20,446 nucleotides of DNA from the NCBI GenBank assembly GCA_035695045.1, contig DASSEX010000043.1, forward strand, positions 1 through 20,446, written 5' to 3'. Below the pieces are notes generated by a model that worked only from the letters and a program-made list of their open reading frames with translations, was not told the origin of the DNA and searched no databases. Below, in pieces: positions 7,324-14,350 of the stretch. This stretch comes from DASSKP01 sp035695045 (GTDB lineage Bacteria; Actinomycetota; Actinomycetes; JAFAQI01). How positions within the stretch are numbered: position 1 is the stretch's first letter; each line of letters starts with the position of its first letter. The position numbers and the translations under genes were made by a program.

Positions 7324-7995
7324 TCACGTCGTCGTGCCCGAGGAGCTCGTCGTGCCGGCGCTGCTCGAGCCGCTGCCGGTTGACGTCGCCTGCGCGAACA
7401 GTCGCTCGACGGCGTAGGAGTTGCCGCCGGTCGGCATCAGATGCACGAACACGCCATCCCCCGGCCGGATCGACGACAACGACGCGACGGAGCCGTTCCG
7501 CACGATCTCGGTCTGCGCGGTGACGGCGTACGACGCCGTGCCGAGACTTGTCCGCAGCCGGATGCTCGAACTGCCGACGGACACGACCACGCCGGTCAGG
7601 TGCTGCTCGCCGTCCGCCCCGCCGGGTCCGGCCCCACCTCCGGGAAGGCCCTGGCCGTTCGGCGCCTGACCGTTCGGCAGCTGACCGTTCGGAACCTGCC
7701 CGTTCGGAACCTGCCCGTTCGGAACCTGCCCGTTCTGGAACTGTCCGCGGACGAAGCCAGCCGGCCGAGCGCCGGCTGCGGCCGTCGACGTGTGCGGACG
7801 GAATGCCGCAACGCCGACGGCGCCGACGAGTGCGCCGGCGGCGACGAGGCCGGCCGCGGCCAAGGCGGTACGACGTCCACCGCCGAGCGCCGCGGCGGTC
7901 GACCCGGCGGCCGGACCGCCGACGGTCGACGGCTCGTCCGCGACCAGCCACGTGCTGTCGTCAGGCGTCGGGCCACGGTCGGTGAGCTCGGTCAT
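7324..7995 (-). CDS. Membrane-anchored DUF5666-like protein with NGQxP pentapeptide repeats
   Basis: A 223-residue protein: a polar N-terminus (1-42), a single hydrophobic segment (about 43-65), a repeat tract NGQVP/NGQLP/NGQAP (88-115), a short Gly-rich spacer, and a small beta-rich domain (about 131-205; HLTGVVVSVGSSSIRLRT, then RPGDGVFVHL) resembling DUF5666. It ends in a Ser/Thr/Gly tail. The topology suggests a cytoplasmic N-terminus with the repeats and domain outside. The ATG at 7995 is preceded by AGAGGAG at good spacing; a longer reading to 8259 would overlap the divergent thioesterase gene. A third, weaker PhoP-like box lies 83 bases upstream. It converges with the HNH gene with a 38-base gap. 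Function unknown. Confidence 0.8.
   Translation of the reverse strand: MTELTDRGPTPDDSTWLVADEPSTVGGPAAGSTAAALGGGRRTALAAAGLVAAGALVGAVGVAAFRPHTSTAAAGARPAGFVRGQFQNGQVPNGQVPNGQVPNGQLPNGQAPNGQGLPGGGAGPGGADGEQHLTGVVVSVGSSSIRLRTSLGTASYAVTAQTEIVRNGSVASLSSIRPGDGVFVHLMPTGGNSYAVERLFAQATSTGSGSSSAGTTSSSGTTT
7656..7742 (-). repeat. 15-base tandem repeats coding for NGQxP
   Basis: Five full 15-base units occupy 7656-7730, three of them identical (7686-7730, plus strand CGTTCGGAACCTGCC). A degenerate sixth follows. In-frame gain or loss of units would lengthen or shorten the extracellular stalk. Confidence 0.9.
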
Positions 7996-8077
7996 CGCGG
8001 TGTTGCTCCTCTGCGTCGTGGATGCCCTCGTTGAGCACAGAGAGTGCTGCTGGAGGCTGGGCGGCAGCCCGAAGCCG

Positions 8078-8095
8078 CCTGTGCGTTGGCTGTGA
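8078..8095 (-). promoter_or_regulatory. Possible third PhoP-like box upstream of the DUF5666-like gene
   Basis: The minus strand reads TCACAGC, four bases (CAAC), GCACAGG. The distal half-site is identical to the two other boxes and the spacing is the same, but the proximal half is degenerate (13 of 20 positions match the box at 3209, counting one flanking base each side). It lies in the divergent region between the DUF5666-like gene and the thioesterase gene and could serve either. Confidence 0.4.
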
Positions 8096-8142
8096 GCGAA
8101 CCGGAGTGACGCGCCGGCAGGCGGGTCCGGTTGGATGGCAGC

Positions 8143-8535
8143 GTGGCCACGAACTTCCAGGACCTGCTCGGCATGGACTTTGTCGAGGCATCCGGCGACC
8201 GGGTTGTCATCACGTGCAAAGTTCGGCCGGAGCTGCACCAGCCCTACGGCATCCTGCACGGCGGTGTGTACTGCTCACTGGTCGAGTCCGCCGCCAGCAT
8301 CGCCGGGGCGATGTGGCTTGGCGAGGAGGGCAACGTCGTCGGGGTGGCCAATACGACGAACTTCATCCGAGCGACCCGTGAGGGGACGCTGACCGCGACC
8401 GCAACTCCGCTCCAGCGCGGTCGCACTCAGCAGCTGTGGCAGGTCGAGGTGACCGACGACTCCGAGCGCCTGGTGGCCCACGGCCAGGTGCGTCTCGCCA
8501 ACCTGCGCAGCGCCGACAACCTCGGCAAGTCGTAG
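8143..8535 (+). CDS. PaaI-family hotdog-fold acyl-CoA thioesterase
   Basis: A 130-residue single hotdog domain. The signature HQPYGILHGGVYCSLVESA (near residues 32-50), with HGG and the following acidic Glu, is the active-site helix region of PaaI/4-hydroxybenzoyl-CoA-type thioesterases. NTTNFIRATREGTLTATATP is the following strand pair. Such enzymes hydrolyse acyl- or aryl-CoA in the cytoplasm, usually as tetramers; the substrate cannot be deduced. The GTG at 8143 (MATNFQDLLGM) is preferred, and a TTG at 8131 would add four residues. It is divergent from the DUF5666-like gene and is followed by a good terminator. Confidence 0.88.
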   Translation: MATNFQDLLGMDFVEASGDRVVITCKVRPELHQPYGILHGGVYCSLVESAASIAGAMWLGEEGNVVGVANTTNFIRATREGTLTATATPLQRGRTQQLWQVEVTDDSERLVAHGQVRLANLRSADNLGKS

Positions 8536-8615
8536 AAGCGCCGACGACTGCAGCGGTTCTAGCTACAACGCGGGCATGCGCACGGCGTCGCCCCATGTTC
8601 TCCGCGTGACGGGCG

Positions 8616-8643
8616 GGCCAGCGACGCCTGGCCGTTTCGTTTG
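8616..8643 (+). terminator. Rho-independent terminator after the thioesterase gene
   Basis: GGCCAG, a six-base loop (CGACGC) and CTGGCC form a perfect 6-bp stem at 8616-8633. A T-rich tail (GTTTCGTTTG) follows. It starts 81 bases after the thioesterase stop. Confidence 0.65.
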
Positions 8644-8663
8644 TCGGTAGAACCGCTCGGTCT

Positions 8664-8694
8664 CGGCGAAGGACTTACAACTCGAGTCTCGCCG
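8664..8694 (+). other. Long hairpin in the convergent gap
   Basis: CGGCGA (8664-8669) pairs with TCGCCG (8689-8694). After a two-base bulge, GACT (8672-8675) pairs with AGTC (8685-8688) around a 9-base loop. There is no T tract on the plus strand. It may be the minus-strand terminator for the hydrolase gene or the structured leader of the small ORF that starts 12 bases later. A separate 10-base inverted repeat (8552-8561 with 8648-8657) brackets the preceding stretch. Otherwise the 250-base gap 8536-8785 contains only the terminator and the small ORF described separately. Confidence 0.5.
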
Positions 8695-8705
8695 GCGTAC
8701 GTCGC

Positions 8706-8789
8706 GTGTTGGAGCTCCAGGCCGAGGTCGACGCGCTGAAGCGCGAGATCAGCCACTTGCGCAGCCGCGCCAAGGCGTCCCGTCCCTAG
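8706..8789 (+). CDS. Possible 27-residue leucine-zipper small protein
   Basis: GTG start, TAG stop. The peptide (LELQAEVDALKREISHLRSR) has Leu4, Val8, Leu11, Ile15, Leu18 and Ala22 in perfect 4-3 heptad spacing, and 26 of 27 codons end in G or C. Upstream of the GTG the same frame loses this third-position bias. No ribosome binding site is evident. It could be a small coiled-coil protein, or the surviving tail of a decayed gene. Its TAG shares a CTAG with the stop of the convergent hydrolase gene. Confidence 0.3.
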   Translation: MLELQAEVDALKREISHLRSRAKASRP

Positions 8790-11020
8790 CCGAAGCGGAC
8801 GGTCCTTTCGCAGCCGGCGAGGTTGATGGTCAGCGGGCCGTCGGTGTGCACGACGAGCTTCACCCCGCACGTCACGCGAGCTCGGGCGACGTCGATCGTC
8901 AGCGACCGCAGATTCTTCGCCGAGATGACCAGCACGTTGCGCGGCGCTGTCCTGGGCGTCGGACCCCACGACTGGGAACGCTGCACGTAGGCCATGGCCG
9001 GGATCTCGCCGCCGGTCAGGACACCGGCACTCTGCTGCACCGGCAACACAGCCGGTACGCCGGCGCCGAACGCCTTCGACAGCACGTCGATCGTCGCGTC
9101 ACCCTTGCCACGCGGTCGCAGACCGGAGACCCAGTACGCGTGGTTCGACACCACGTCGGCGCCCGGCGCGTCCTCGGTCGGGTCGACGACGAAGGTGATG
9201 TGCGCAGGGTTCCTGTCGACCCGCCATGTGCCCAGCCAGTCGGCGCCCTGCTGGTAGGAGTCGTTGGCTGCCAGCGTGAGGTGGTCGGCCGTGAGGAACA
9301 GGTCCTCGATGAAACGAATCCCGGCCGCCGTGTCGTCGGAGACGGCCTGCTCACTCGTCTGGATGTTGACGAGCTCGTCCTCGGTGGAGTTCCACAAGAG
9401 CAGTGGCGTGTTGCGCAGGGAGACGAGCTGGTCGTCGACCGACCCGGGCGCACCGACGACCGACCAGCCGCGGGAGAACAGGTCCGGCCAGCGCGCCAGC
9501 ATGCGATAGACGCCGAAGCCGCCCATCGAGTAGCCGGTGACGGTCGTCCAGTCCGGGTCGAGCTTGTAGTGCCTCGCGACGTCGGCCCACGCCTCGAACG
9601 TGTCCGCCTCGGCGTAGCCGGCGTAGAAGCCGTCGGGTCCGCGGTCCGAGGGCGTGAGAACGATCGAGCCGGGGCCGCGCTCACCGACCTGCGACTGGTT
9701 GTGGCTCCCGAGGTACTGGTTGTAGTTCGCGCTGAGGGAGTGCAGCAGCAAGGTCATCCCGTAGCCGGCCCGCGGCTGCGGCTTTTTCGGGACGTAGAGC
9801 GCATAGGGCTGGAGCTGGCCGACCATGCGGCCCTTGCACTTCGCACCGGCCGAGAAGCTCGAAGCGAGGTCGAAGCAGACGTTGGCCGGGTTGTAGCCCT
9901 CGCCGAACGAGTAGTGACTGGCGTAGATGCGGTCGAGCGGTCCGGTCTTCGGCACCGCTGAGTCGTCACGCTTCTTCGCCGCCAGCTTGGCGAAGTCGAC
10001 CTCGGCGGCGAACGGTGAGACGTCGCCTTGCGCGAGTTGCGTCGCCTGCTGCGAGTCACGCCAGAACCTCGCCAGCACTTGGCCACCGGCCGCCGTGTCC
10101 CCCATCGTCGCGCCGGCGATCAGCGGGAGCGGCTCGTTCAGTCGCGGCCCGACGTTGACGATCGCCACTCCCTGCGGCGTGCCTCCGCCCGGAGTCGTCG
10201 CGGTCGCCGAGCCGACCTGTGGCTTGAGGTATCCGCCGCCGGAGGCGGGGTCCCACAGCCCGGTGCCGACGGTCATGCGCACCGTCGACCGGCCGGGGTT
10301 CCAGACCGAATGCGGTACGACGACAGTGATCTGCCGGCGCAGCCGGTCGACGTTCACGTCGCCGCGGGCCAAGGTCACGCTGCGGCCCGGCTGCGCCGCG
10401 GTGAAGACGGCACGGGAGCCGTGCCAGGTGAGGAACCATTGCGCGGGCGACGAGACGCCGGCGCCGAACGGCCAGGCGACGTTCGACGACGAGTCGCCGA
10501 GAGCGACCGTGAAGGCCGACCTCGCCGGGTCGAGCAAGGTGTTCAACGTGACCCGGAACGCCGTGCCCGAGGCGAGCGGCTTGGTCCGGAACTCCACCAG
10601 GTCGGCGGCGTTGTTCGCGTAGACCTTGGCCGTCGGGTAGGTGAACGTTCCCTGCGGCGGCGAGTAGAGGTCGGCGCCGGCGCCGTACGGGTCGTTGTTG
10701 TCCTTGACGCCCATCGCGCCGTGGTCGTCGTACAGGTAGTCCTGGTAGACGAACTCACCGTCGCGGTAGGACTGCGCACCGGAGACGAGGATCGGCGCGG
10801 CGCGCCACACACCTGTGTTCTCCAGCTGCGGAGCACGCGCCGGGTGCGCGTAGAGGATCGCGGGCCCCGGCCGCGGCCCGGAGCTGACATGCGGCAGCCC
10901 AGCCCGAGCGGACGCCCGTGCCGGCGGGTCGATGGGGGTCGGTCGCTCCGCCCAGGCGGCGCCACCCGCGAGAACCGCGGCTGCGGACGTCACTGCGAGC
11001 AGGGTGCGTGCCTTCGCCAT
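8786..11020 (-). CDS. Secreted alpha/beta hydrolase (esterase/prolyl-oligopeptidase-like)
   Basis: A 744-residue exported protein. Residues 1-24 form a signal peptide (MAKART, a hydrophobic core, and an Ala-x-Ala type end). An N-terminal beta-rich part (about 60-400) includes a segment reminiscent of the glucodextranase C-terminal module (DNNDPYGAGADLYSPPQGTF). The alpha/beta-hydrolase domain follows, with the nucleophile elbow GYSMGGFG (Ser498) and candidate triad partners Asp548 (STEDELV) and His580 (TADHLTL). Two Cys pairs probably form disulfides. It resembles actinobacterial secreted hydrolases sometimes labelled prolyl oligopeptidase or depolymerase; the substrate is unknown. The ATG at 11020 was chosen for the signal peptide; a longer reading to 11101 would run into the divergent DinB gene. 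No ribosome binding site is visible; instead a perfect inverted repeat abuts the start codon. Confidence 0.8.
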   Translation of the reverse strand: MAKARTLLAVTSAAAVLAGGAAWAERPTPIDPPARASARAGLPHVSSGPRPGPAILYAHPARAPQLENTGVWRAAPILVSGAQSYRDGEFVYQDYLYDDHGAMGVKDNNDPYGAGADLYSPPQGTFTYPTAKVYANNAADLVEFRTKPLASGTAFRVTLNTLLDPARSAFTVALGDSSSNVAWPFGAGVSSPAQWFLTWHGSRAVFTAAQPGRSVTLARGDVNVDRLRRQITVVVPHSVWNPGRSTVRMTVGTGLWDPASGGGYLKPQVGSATATTPGGGTPQGVAIVNVGPRLNEPLPLIAGATMGDTAAGGQVLARFWRDSQQATQLAQGDVSPFAAEVDFAKLAAKKRDDSAVPKTGPLDRIYASHYSFGEGYNPANVCFDLASSFSAGAKCKGRMVGQLQPYALYVPKKPQPRAGYGMTLLLHSLSANYNQYLGSHNQSQVGERGPGSIVLTPSDRGPDGFYAGYAEADTFEAWADVARHYKLDPDWTTVTGYSMGGFGVYRMLARWPDLFSRGWSVVGAPGSVDDQLVSLRNTPLLLWNSTEDELVNIQTSEQAVSDDTAAGIRFIEDLFLTADHLTLAANDSYQQGADWLGTWRVDRNPAHITFVVDPTEDAPGADVVSNHAYWVSGLRPRGKGDATIDVLSKAFGAGVPAVLPVQQSAGVLTGGEIPAMAYVQRSQSWGPTPRTAPRNVLVISAKNLRSLTIDVARARVTCGVKLVVHTDGPLTINLAGCERTVRFG

Positions 11021-11021
11021 G

Positions 11022-11040
11022 TTTCGGCACTTCGCCGAAA
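11022..11040. promoter_or_regulatory. Inverted repeat next to the hydrolase start codon
   Basis: TTTCGGC, five bases, GCCGAAA: a perfect 7-bp inverted repeat ending one base before the ATG. It may be an operator or an mRNA hairpin controlling translation. It lies in the 62-base divergent gap shared with the DinB gene. Confidence 0.5.
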
Positions 11041-11069
11041 AGCGGTCGGTTCCTGTCGGTGCCGCGCAG

Positions 11070-11075
11070 TAGCGT
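11070..11075 (+). promoter_or_regulatory. -10 element of the DinB-MmcQ operon (leaderless)
   Basis: TAGCGT fits the actinobacterial TANNNT -10 and lies exactly 7 bases before the ATG at 11083. No Shine-Dalgarno sequence is present, which supports a leaderless message. No consensus -35 is seen. Confidence 0.45.
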
Positions 11076-11082
11076 CCCGACC

Positions 11083-11619
11083 ATGGCTGACTGGACCGCA
11101 CCCACGATCGACCGGCACGAGCCCGACCTGCAGGGCCCGGAGCGCAGGTCGATGGAGCAGTGGCTCGACTACCACCGTGCGACGCTGCTGCACAAGTGCT
11201 CGGGGCTGACCCATGAGCAGCTCAAACAGCGTTCCGTTCCGACGTCCGGACTGACGCTCCTCGGCATCCTGCGACACATGACCGACGTCGAGCGCTGGTG
11301 GTTCCGGATGCACGGTGCCGGCGAGCAGCTCGACCTGCAGTTCTCGGACGACGAGTGGCCCAACGCCGACTTCGAGAACCTCGACAGTGCGCCGGCCGCC
11401 GAGGTGGTCGCCGCCTTCGAGAAGGAGTGCGAGGCGGCGCGAGCGGCGGTGGAGGGGAAGTCGCTCGACGAGGTCGTGAGCTGTGGTGACGAACACCAGC
11501 ACCGCCACCACGAGCGCGACATCCGCTGGCTCTACCTGCACATGATCGAGGAGTATGCCCGCCACAACGGGCACGCCGACCTGTTGCGCGAGGCGATCGA
11601 CGGCACCACTGGGGAGTGA
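11083..11619 (+). CDS. DinB-superfamily protein (DUF664)
   Basis: A 178-residue protein with the DinB four-helix pattern: MEQWLDYHRATLLHKCSGL (helix 1), LTLLGILRHMTDVERWWF (helix 2, with a metal-ligand His in RHM) and LYLHMIEEYARHNGHADLLRE (helix 4, with paired His residues). The His arrangement matches the three-His metal site of the superfamily, several members of which are thiol-dependent transferases (mycothiol or bacillithiol). Function here is not known. It starts at an ATG with a leaderless-type -10, and is followed after 7 bases by the MmcQ/YjbR gene. Confidence 0.88.
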   Translation: MADWTAPTIDRHEPDLQGPERRSMEQWLDYHRATLLHKCSGLTHEQLKQRSVPTSGLTLLGILRHMTDVERWWFRMHGAGEQLDLQFSDDEWPNADFENLDSAPAAEVVAAFEKECEAARAAVEGKSLDEVVSCGDEHQHRHHERDIRWLYLHMIEEYARHNGHADLLREAIDGTTGE

Positions 11620-11626
11620 GCCGGCC

Positions 11627-11998
11627 GTGGCGGTGACCGCGGACGACGTACGGCGCCTCGCGACGAGCCTGCCGCGGACGACGGAGGCGCTCGTCCGCGA
11701 CAGCCCGCGGTGGCGGATCGGGAGCATCGTCTATCTGGCGCTCTCTCCCGACGAGGAGGTGCTCGGGTTCGCCTATCCGAAGGAGGGGCGAGACGCACTC
11801 GTGGCGGGCGAGCCGGACAAGTTCCTCATGCCGCGCACGTCCGACCTTCGGTTCAACTGGGTGCACGCCCGGACGGCGGCGCTCGACCTCGAGGAGCTGC
11901 GCGAGCTGGTGCTCGACGCGTGGCGCATGTGCGTGCCGAAGAAGGTCGTCGCGGAGTGGGAGGCGTCGGGCGGGCCCGAGGTTGCGCCGTTCGTGTGA
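11627..11998 (+). CDS. MmcQ/YjbR-family protein
   Basis: A 123-residue protein with the YjbR fold features: an N-terminal helix (VTADDVRRLATSLPRTTEA), strands around FAYPKEGRDALV and KFLMPRTSDLRFNWVHART, and the C-terminal helices LDLEELRELVLDAWRMCVPKKVV. Family members are small proteins with a MotA/CyaY-like fold, suggested to bind DNA, without a settled role. The GTG start has GGGGAG 10 bases upstream, within the end of the DinB gene, which indicates an operon. An alternative GTG at 11633 is possible. Confidence 0.85.
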   Translation: MAVTADDVRRLATSLPRTTEALVRDSPRWRIGSIVYLALSPDEEVLGFAYPKEGRDALVAGEPDKFLMPRTSDLRFNWVHARTAALDLEELRELVLDAWRMCVPKKVVAEWEASGGPEVAPFV

Positions 11999-12063
11999 AC
12001 TGTCTGGCGAATGTGGGTCAGGCCGTAACGCCCAGCGGTGCTTACTCCGGTTGATGCAGTGAG

Positions 12064-12080
12064 CCCGCCAGTCCGGCGGG
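12064..12080 (+). other. GC hairpin in the leader of the His-tail protein gene
   Basis: CCCGCC, five bases, GGCGGG form a 6-bp stem 18 bases upstream of the GGAGG ribosome binding site at 12099-12103. No T tract follows, so it is not an ordinary terminator. It may be a leader structure or the end of the upstream operon's transcript. Confidence 0.35.
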
Positions 12081-12108
12081 AACGCCCCCTCGCATCCGGA
12101 GGTTCCTG

Positions 12109-12732
12109 ATGATTCCCGCTTCGCTGCTGGCCCTGTTCGCCAGCAACGCCAAACTGGCAACCGCGGTCGCGGCCACCGCGGCCGTGACCGCCGGCGGCGG
12201 ACTCGCCGTCGCTTCGGCCGTTTCCTCCGCGCCGGCTCCGAGCACCACGACCGTCACGCAGTCGGCCGACTCGACCAGCACCGACGTGACACCCACTGAC
12301 GCTCCGACCGCGGACCCCGAGTCGACCGACGCGGGCACGCCGACCGCCGCCCCGACGGCCGACCCCGAGTCGACCGACGCCGGGACGCCGACCACGGCCC
12401 CGACGGTTCCGACCAGCACGTCGAGCTGCCCGGCCGGGCTGACCAACCACGGCCAGTACGTCTCCTCGGTCGCGCACCAGAAGCCGGCCCCGGGCTCGGC
12501 GCCGAACGCGCACGGCATGGCGGTCTCCGCCGCGGCGCAGTCCGACTGCGGCAAGTCCTCGAGCGACTCGACGAGCGGTGGCAGCACCGACCCGGAGAGC
12601 AGCGACGCGACGAGCAGCACGTCGACCGACTCGACCAGCACGGCCTCGACCGACTCGACCGTCACCACGTCGGGCTCCGGCGGCGGCCACGGCCACAGCG
12701 GCTCGCACGGTCACGGGCACGGTCACCACTGA
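12109..12732 (+). CDS. Exported Ser/Thr/Pro-rich protein with His/Gly tail
   Basis: A 207-residue low-complexity protein. The N-terminal hydrophobic stretch (about 16-40, Ala/Gly/Val-rich) should act as signal or anchor. A Thr/Pro/Asp linker contains two 16-residue repeats (65-96). A short ordered-looking core follows (107-149: CPAGL, NHGQYVSSVAH, HGMAVSAAAQSDCGK) with Cys107 and Cys147 as a likely disulfide. A second Ser/Thr/Asp linker comes next, and the last 17 residues are GGGHGHSGSHGHGHGHH. The tail could bind nickel, zinc or copper. The ATG is preceded by GGAGG at good spacing and a strong terminator follows. No function is known; the composition suits a surface-exposed protein, possibly glycosylated on Ser/Thr. 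Confidence 0.8.
   Translation: MIPASLLALFASNAKLATAVAATAAVTAGGGLAVASAVSSAPAPSTTTVTQSADSTSTDVTPTDAPTADPESTDAGTPTAAPTADPESTDAGTPTTAPTVPTSTSSCPAGLTNHGQYVSSVAHQKPAPGSAPNAHGMAVSAAAQSDCGKSSSDSTSGGSTDPESSDATSSTSTDSTSTASTDSTVTTSGSGGGHGHSGSHGHGHGHH
12301..12396 (+). repeat. Two tandem 48-base repeats in the linker of the His-tail protein
   Basis: Units 12301-12348 and 12349-12396 both encode APTADPESTDAGTPT plus one variable residue. The frame-preserving length suggests expansion by slippage or recombination. Confidence 0.9.
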
Positions 12733-12755
12733 CCGACCCGATCGCCTCATGAGCG

Positions 12756-12791
12756 GCGGCCCGCCATCCCCCCGAGGTGGCGGGCCGCTTT
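12756..12791 (+). terminator. Strong Rho-independent terminator after the His-tail protein
   Basis: An 11-bp perfect GC-rich stem (GCGGCCCGCCA with TGGCGGGCCGC) around an 11-base loop is followed by TTT. It sits between two convergent genes and could limit read-through from both sides. Confidence 0.85.
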
Positions 12792-12807
12792 CATGTCTCG
12801 GCGACGG

Positions 12808-13056
12808 CTATCCGGCGACGACCTCGTGGATCTCGTCGGCGACGAGACCATGGGCCTCGCGGTGGACCGTGTTGGCGGCCTCCGCGTCGGGCGCGTCCAC
12901 CAGGCAGAAGATCTTGCCGTTGGCCTCGTCCACCCAGTAGCTCTTGTAGTCGACGCCGTGGTCGCCCTGGATCGCCAGGTCCGCCTCGTGCGCCTTCGCC
13001 ACGTCCGCAGCGTTGACCGGGCCGTCCAAGTGGTGCACATCCATGTACAGCGGCAT
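12808..13056 (-). CDS. DUF4242 family small protein (SCO4226-like)
   Basis: An 82-residue ferredoxin-like-fold protein: MPLYMDVHHLDG, AKAHEADLAIQGDHGVDYKSYWVDE, KIFCLVDAPDAEAANTVHREAHG. The family includes the Streptomyces coelicolor nickel-binding protein SCO4226; the His residues in DVHH and HREAHG are plausible metal ligands here. The ATG at 13056 has GGGGGAG at ideal spacing. A longer minus-strand reading frame extending to 13857 is only a shadow of the BNR gene. It is convergent with the His-tail protein and divergent from the BNR gene. Its physiological role is unknown. Confidence 0.82.
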   Translation of the reverse strand: MPLYMDVHHLDGPVNAADVAKAHEADLAIQGDHGVDYKSYWVDEANGKIFCLVDAPDAEAANTVHREAHGLVADEIHEVVAG

Positions 13057-13191
13057 CGTCGCCACTCCCCCCAGGTCGTGTTGCGCGGACCTTACGCGGA
13101 TCGGCCCGGCTCGGCGACCTGTCGTAACGCGACCGATGAGTTTTCTGTCCCCGGGACGTCGTACGTTGACAACGAGCGAGAGGGGACGCCC

Positions 13192-14307
13192 ATGGCAGGC
13201 GTGCGGGTGCTGGTGGGGACGCGCAAGGGTGCGTTCATCCTCACGGCGGACGGCAAGCGTCAGGACTGGACCGTCGAGGGGCCGCTGTGGGGCGGCTGGG
13301 AGATGTACCACCTGAAGGGCTCGCCCGCCGATCCCAACCGCATCTACGCGTCGCAGTCCACCGGCTGGCACGGCCAGGTGATGCAGCGCTCCGACGACGG
13401 CGGCAAGAGCTGGCAGCCGGTCGGCAACGACTTCAGCTACGCGACGGTGCCCGGCACCCACCAGTGGTACGACGGCACGCCCCACCCCTGGGAGTTCGCG
13501 AGGGTGTGGCACCTGGAGCCCTCGCTCACCGACCCCGACACGGTCTACGCCGGCGTCGAGGACGCGGCGCTCTTCCGCAGCGTCGACGGTGGGCAGTCGT
13601 GGCAGGAGCTGCCCGGTCTTCGCGAGCACGGGTCCGGCCCGCACTGGCAGCCCGGTGCGGGCGGCATGTGCCTGCACACGATCATCCTCGACCCGAGCGA
13701 CGCGGAGCGGATGTTCATCGCCATCTCGGCCGCGGGCGCATTCCGCACCGACGACGGCGGCAAGTCGTGGAAGCCGATCAACAAGGGCCTCCGGTCCGGC
13801 CAGATCCCCGACCAGGACGCCGAGGTCGGCCACTGCGTGCACCACATCGCCATGCACCCGTCACGTCCCGGCACCTTGTTCATGCAGAAACACTGGGACG
13901 TGATGCGCAGCGACGACGCCGGCGAGCAGTGGCACGAGGTCAGCGGCAACCTGCCGACTGACTTCGGCTTCGTCATCGACGTACACGCGCACGAGCCGGA
14001 GACGGTCTACGTCGTGCCCATCAAGAGCGACATGGAGCACTACCCCATCGACGGCAAGCTGCAGGTCTTCCGCAGCCGCACCGGCGGCAACGAGTGGGAG
14101 CCGTTGACCAAGGGACTCCCGCAGGCCAACTGCTACGTCGACGTGCTGCGCGACTCGATGTCGGTCGACTCCCTCGACGAGTGCGGCGTCTACTTCGGGA
14201 CGACCGGCGGCGCCGTCTACTGCTCACCCGACGGCGGCGACACCTGGTCGGCCATCGTCGAGAACCTGCCGGCCGTCCTGTCGGTCGAGGTCCAGACAAT
14301 CGCGTGA
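13192..14307 (+). CDS. BNR/Asp-box beta-propeller protein (WD40/YVTN-like)
   Basis: A 371-residue protein without a signal peptide, opening VLVGTRKGAFILTADG. Five Asp-box motifs of the S/T-x-D-x-G-x-x-W type start near residues 67 (SDDGGKSW), 130 (SVDGGQSW), 186 (TDDGGKSW), 240 (SDDAGEQW) and 345 (SPDGGDTW). A degenerate copy lies around 300 (SRTGGNEW). They mark successive blades of a beta-propeller. Automatic pipelines often call such proteins exo-alpha-sialidase, but the sialidase arginine triad and FRIP motif are not evident, so I do not assign that activity. The ATG has AGAGGGG upstream. A MoaD/ThiS-like gene follows after 43 bases, very probably in the same operon. Confidence 0.85.
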   Translation: MAGVRVLVGTRKGAFILTADGKRQDWTVEGPLWGGWEMYHLKGSPADPNRIYASQSTGWHGQVMQRSDDGGKSWQPVGNDFSYATVPGTHQWYDGTPHPWEFARVWHLEPSLTDPDTVYAGVEDAALFRSVDGGQSWQELPGLREHGSGPHWQPGAGGMCLHTIILDPSDAERMFIAISAAGAFRTDDGGKSWKPINKGLRSGQIPDQDAEVGHCVHHIAMHPSRPGTLFMQKHWDVMRSDDAGEQWHEVSGNLPTDFGFVIDVHAHEPETVYVVPIKSDMEHYPIDGKLQVFRSRTGGNEWEPLTKGLPQANCYVDVLRDSMSVDSLDECGVYFGTTGGAVYCSPDGGDTWSAIVENLPAVLSVEVQTIA

Positions 14308-14350
14308 TGTCGGCCATAGAAGGCGGCGATTTGGCGATTGGGGGCGGAGC

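Noticed and set aside
6421..7742. Tandem repeats as a CRISPR array
   Set aside because: The 30-base and 15-base units are contiguous, without spacers, and are in frame within coding sequence.
8552..8657. Possible tRNA-like element (GGTTCTA segment with a 10-base inverted repeat)
   Set aside because: The arms are 86 bases apart and no acceptor, D and anticodon arms can be built between them.
13164..13174. Palindrome CGTTG-A-CAACG upstream of the BNR gene as an operator
   Set aside because: Arms of only 5 bases, no clear promoter around it and no second copy found in the window. Too weak to call.
12808..13857. A single 349-residue minus-strand gene
   Set aside because: Only the last 82 residues resemble a protein family (DUF4242) and they have their own strong ribosome binding site. 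The rest is antisense to the BNR gene.
13192..14307. Calling the BNR protein a sialidase
   Set aside because: Asp-box repeats alone mark a beta-propeller fold. The sialidase FRIP motif and arginine triad are not evident and there is no signal peptide.
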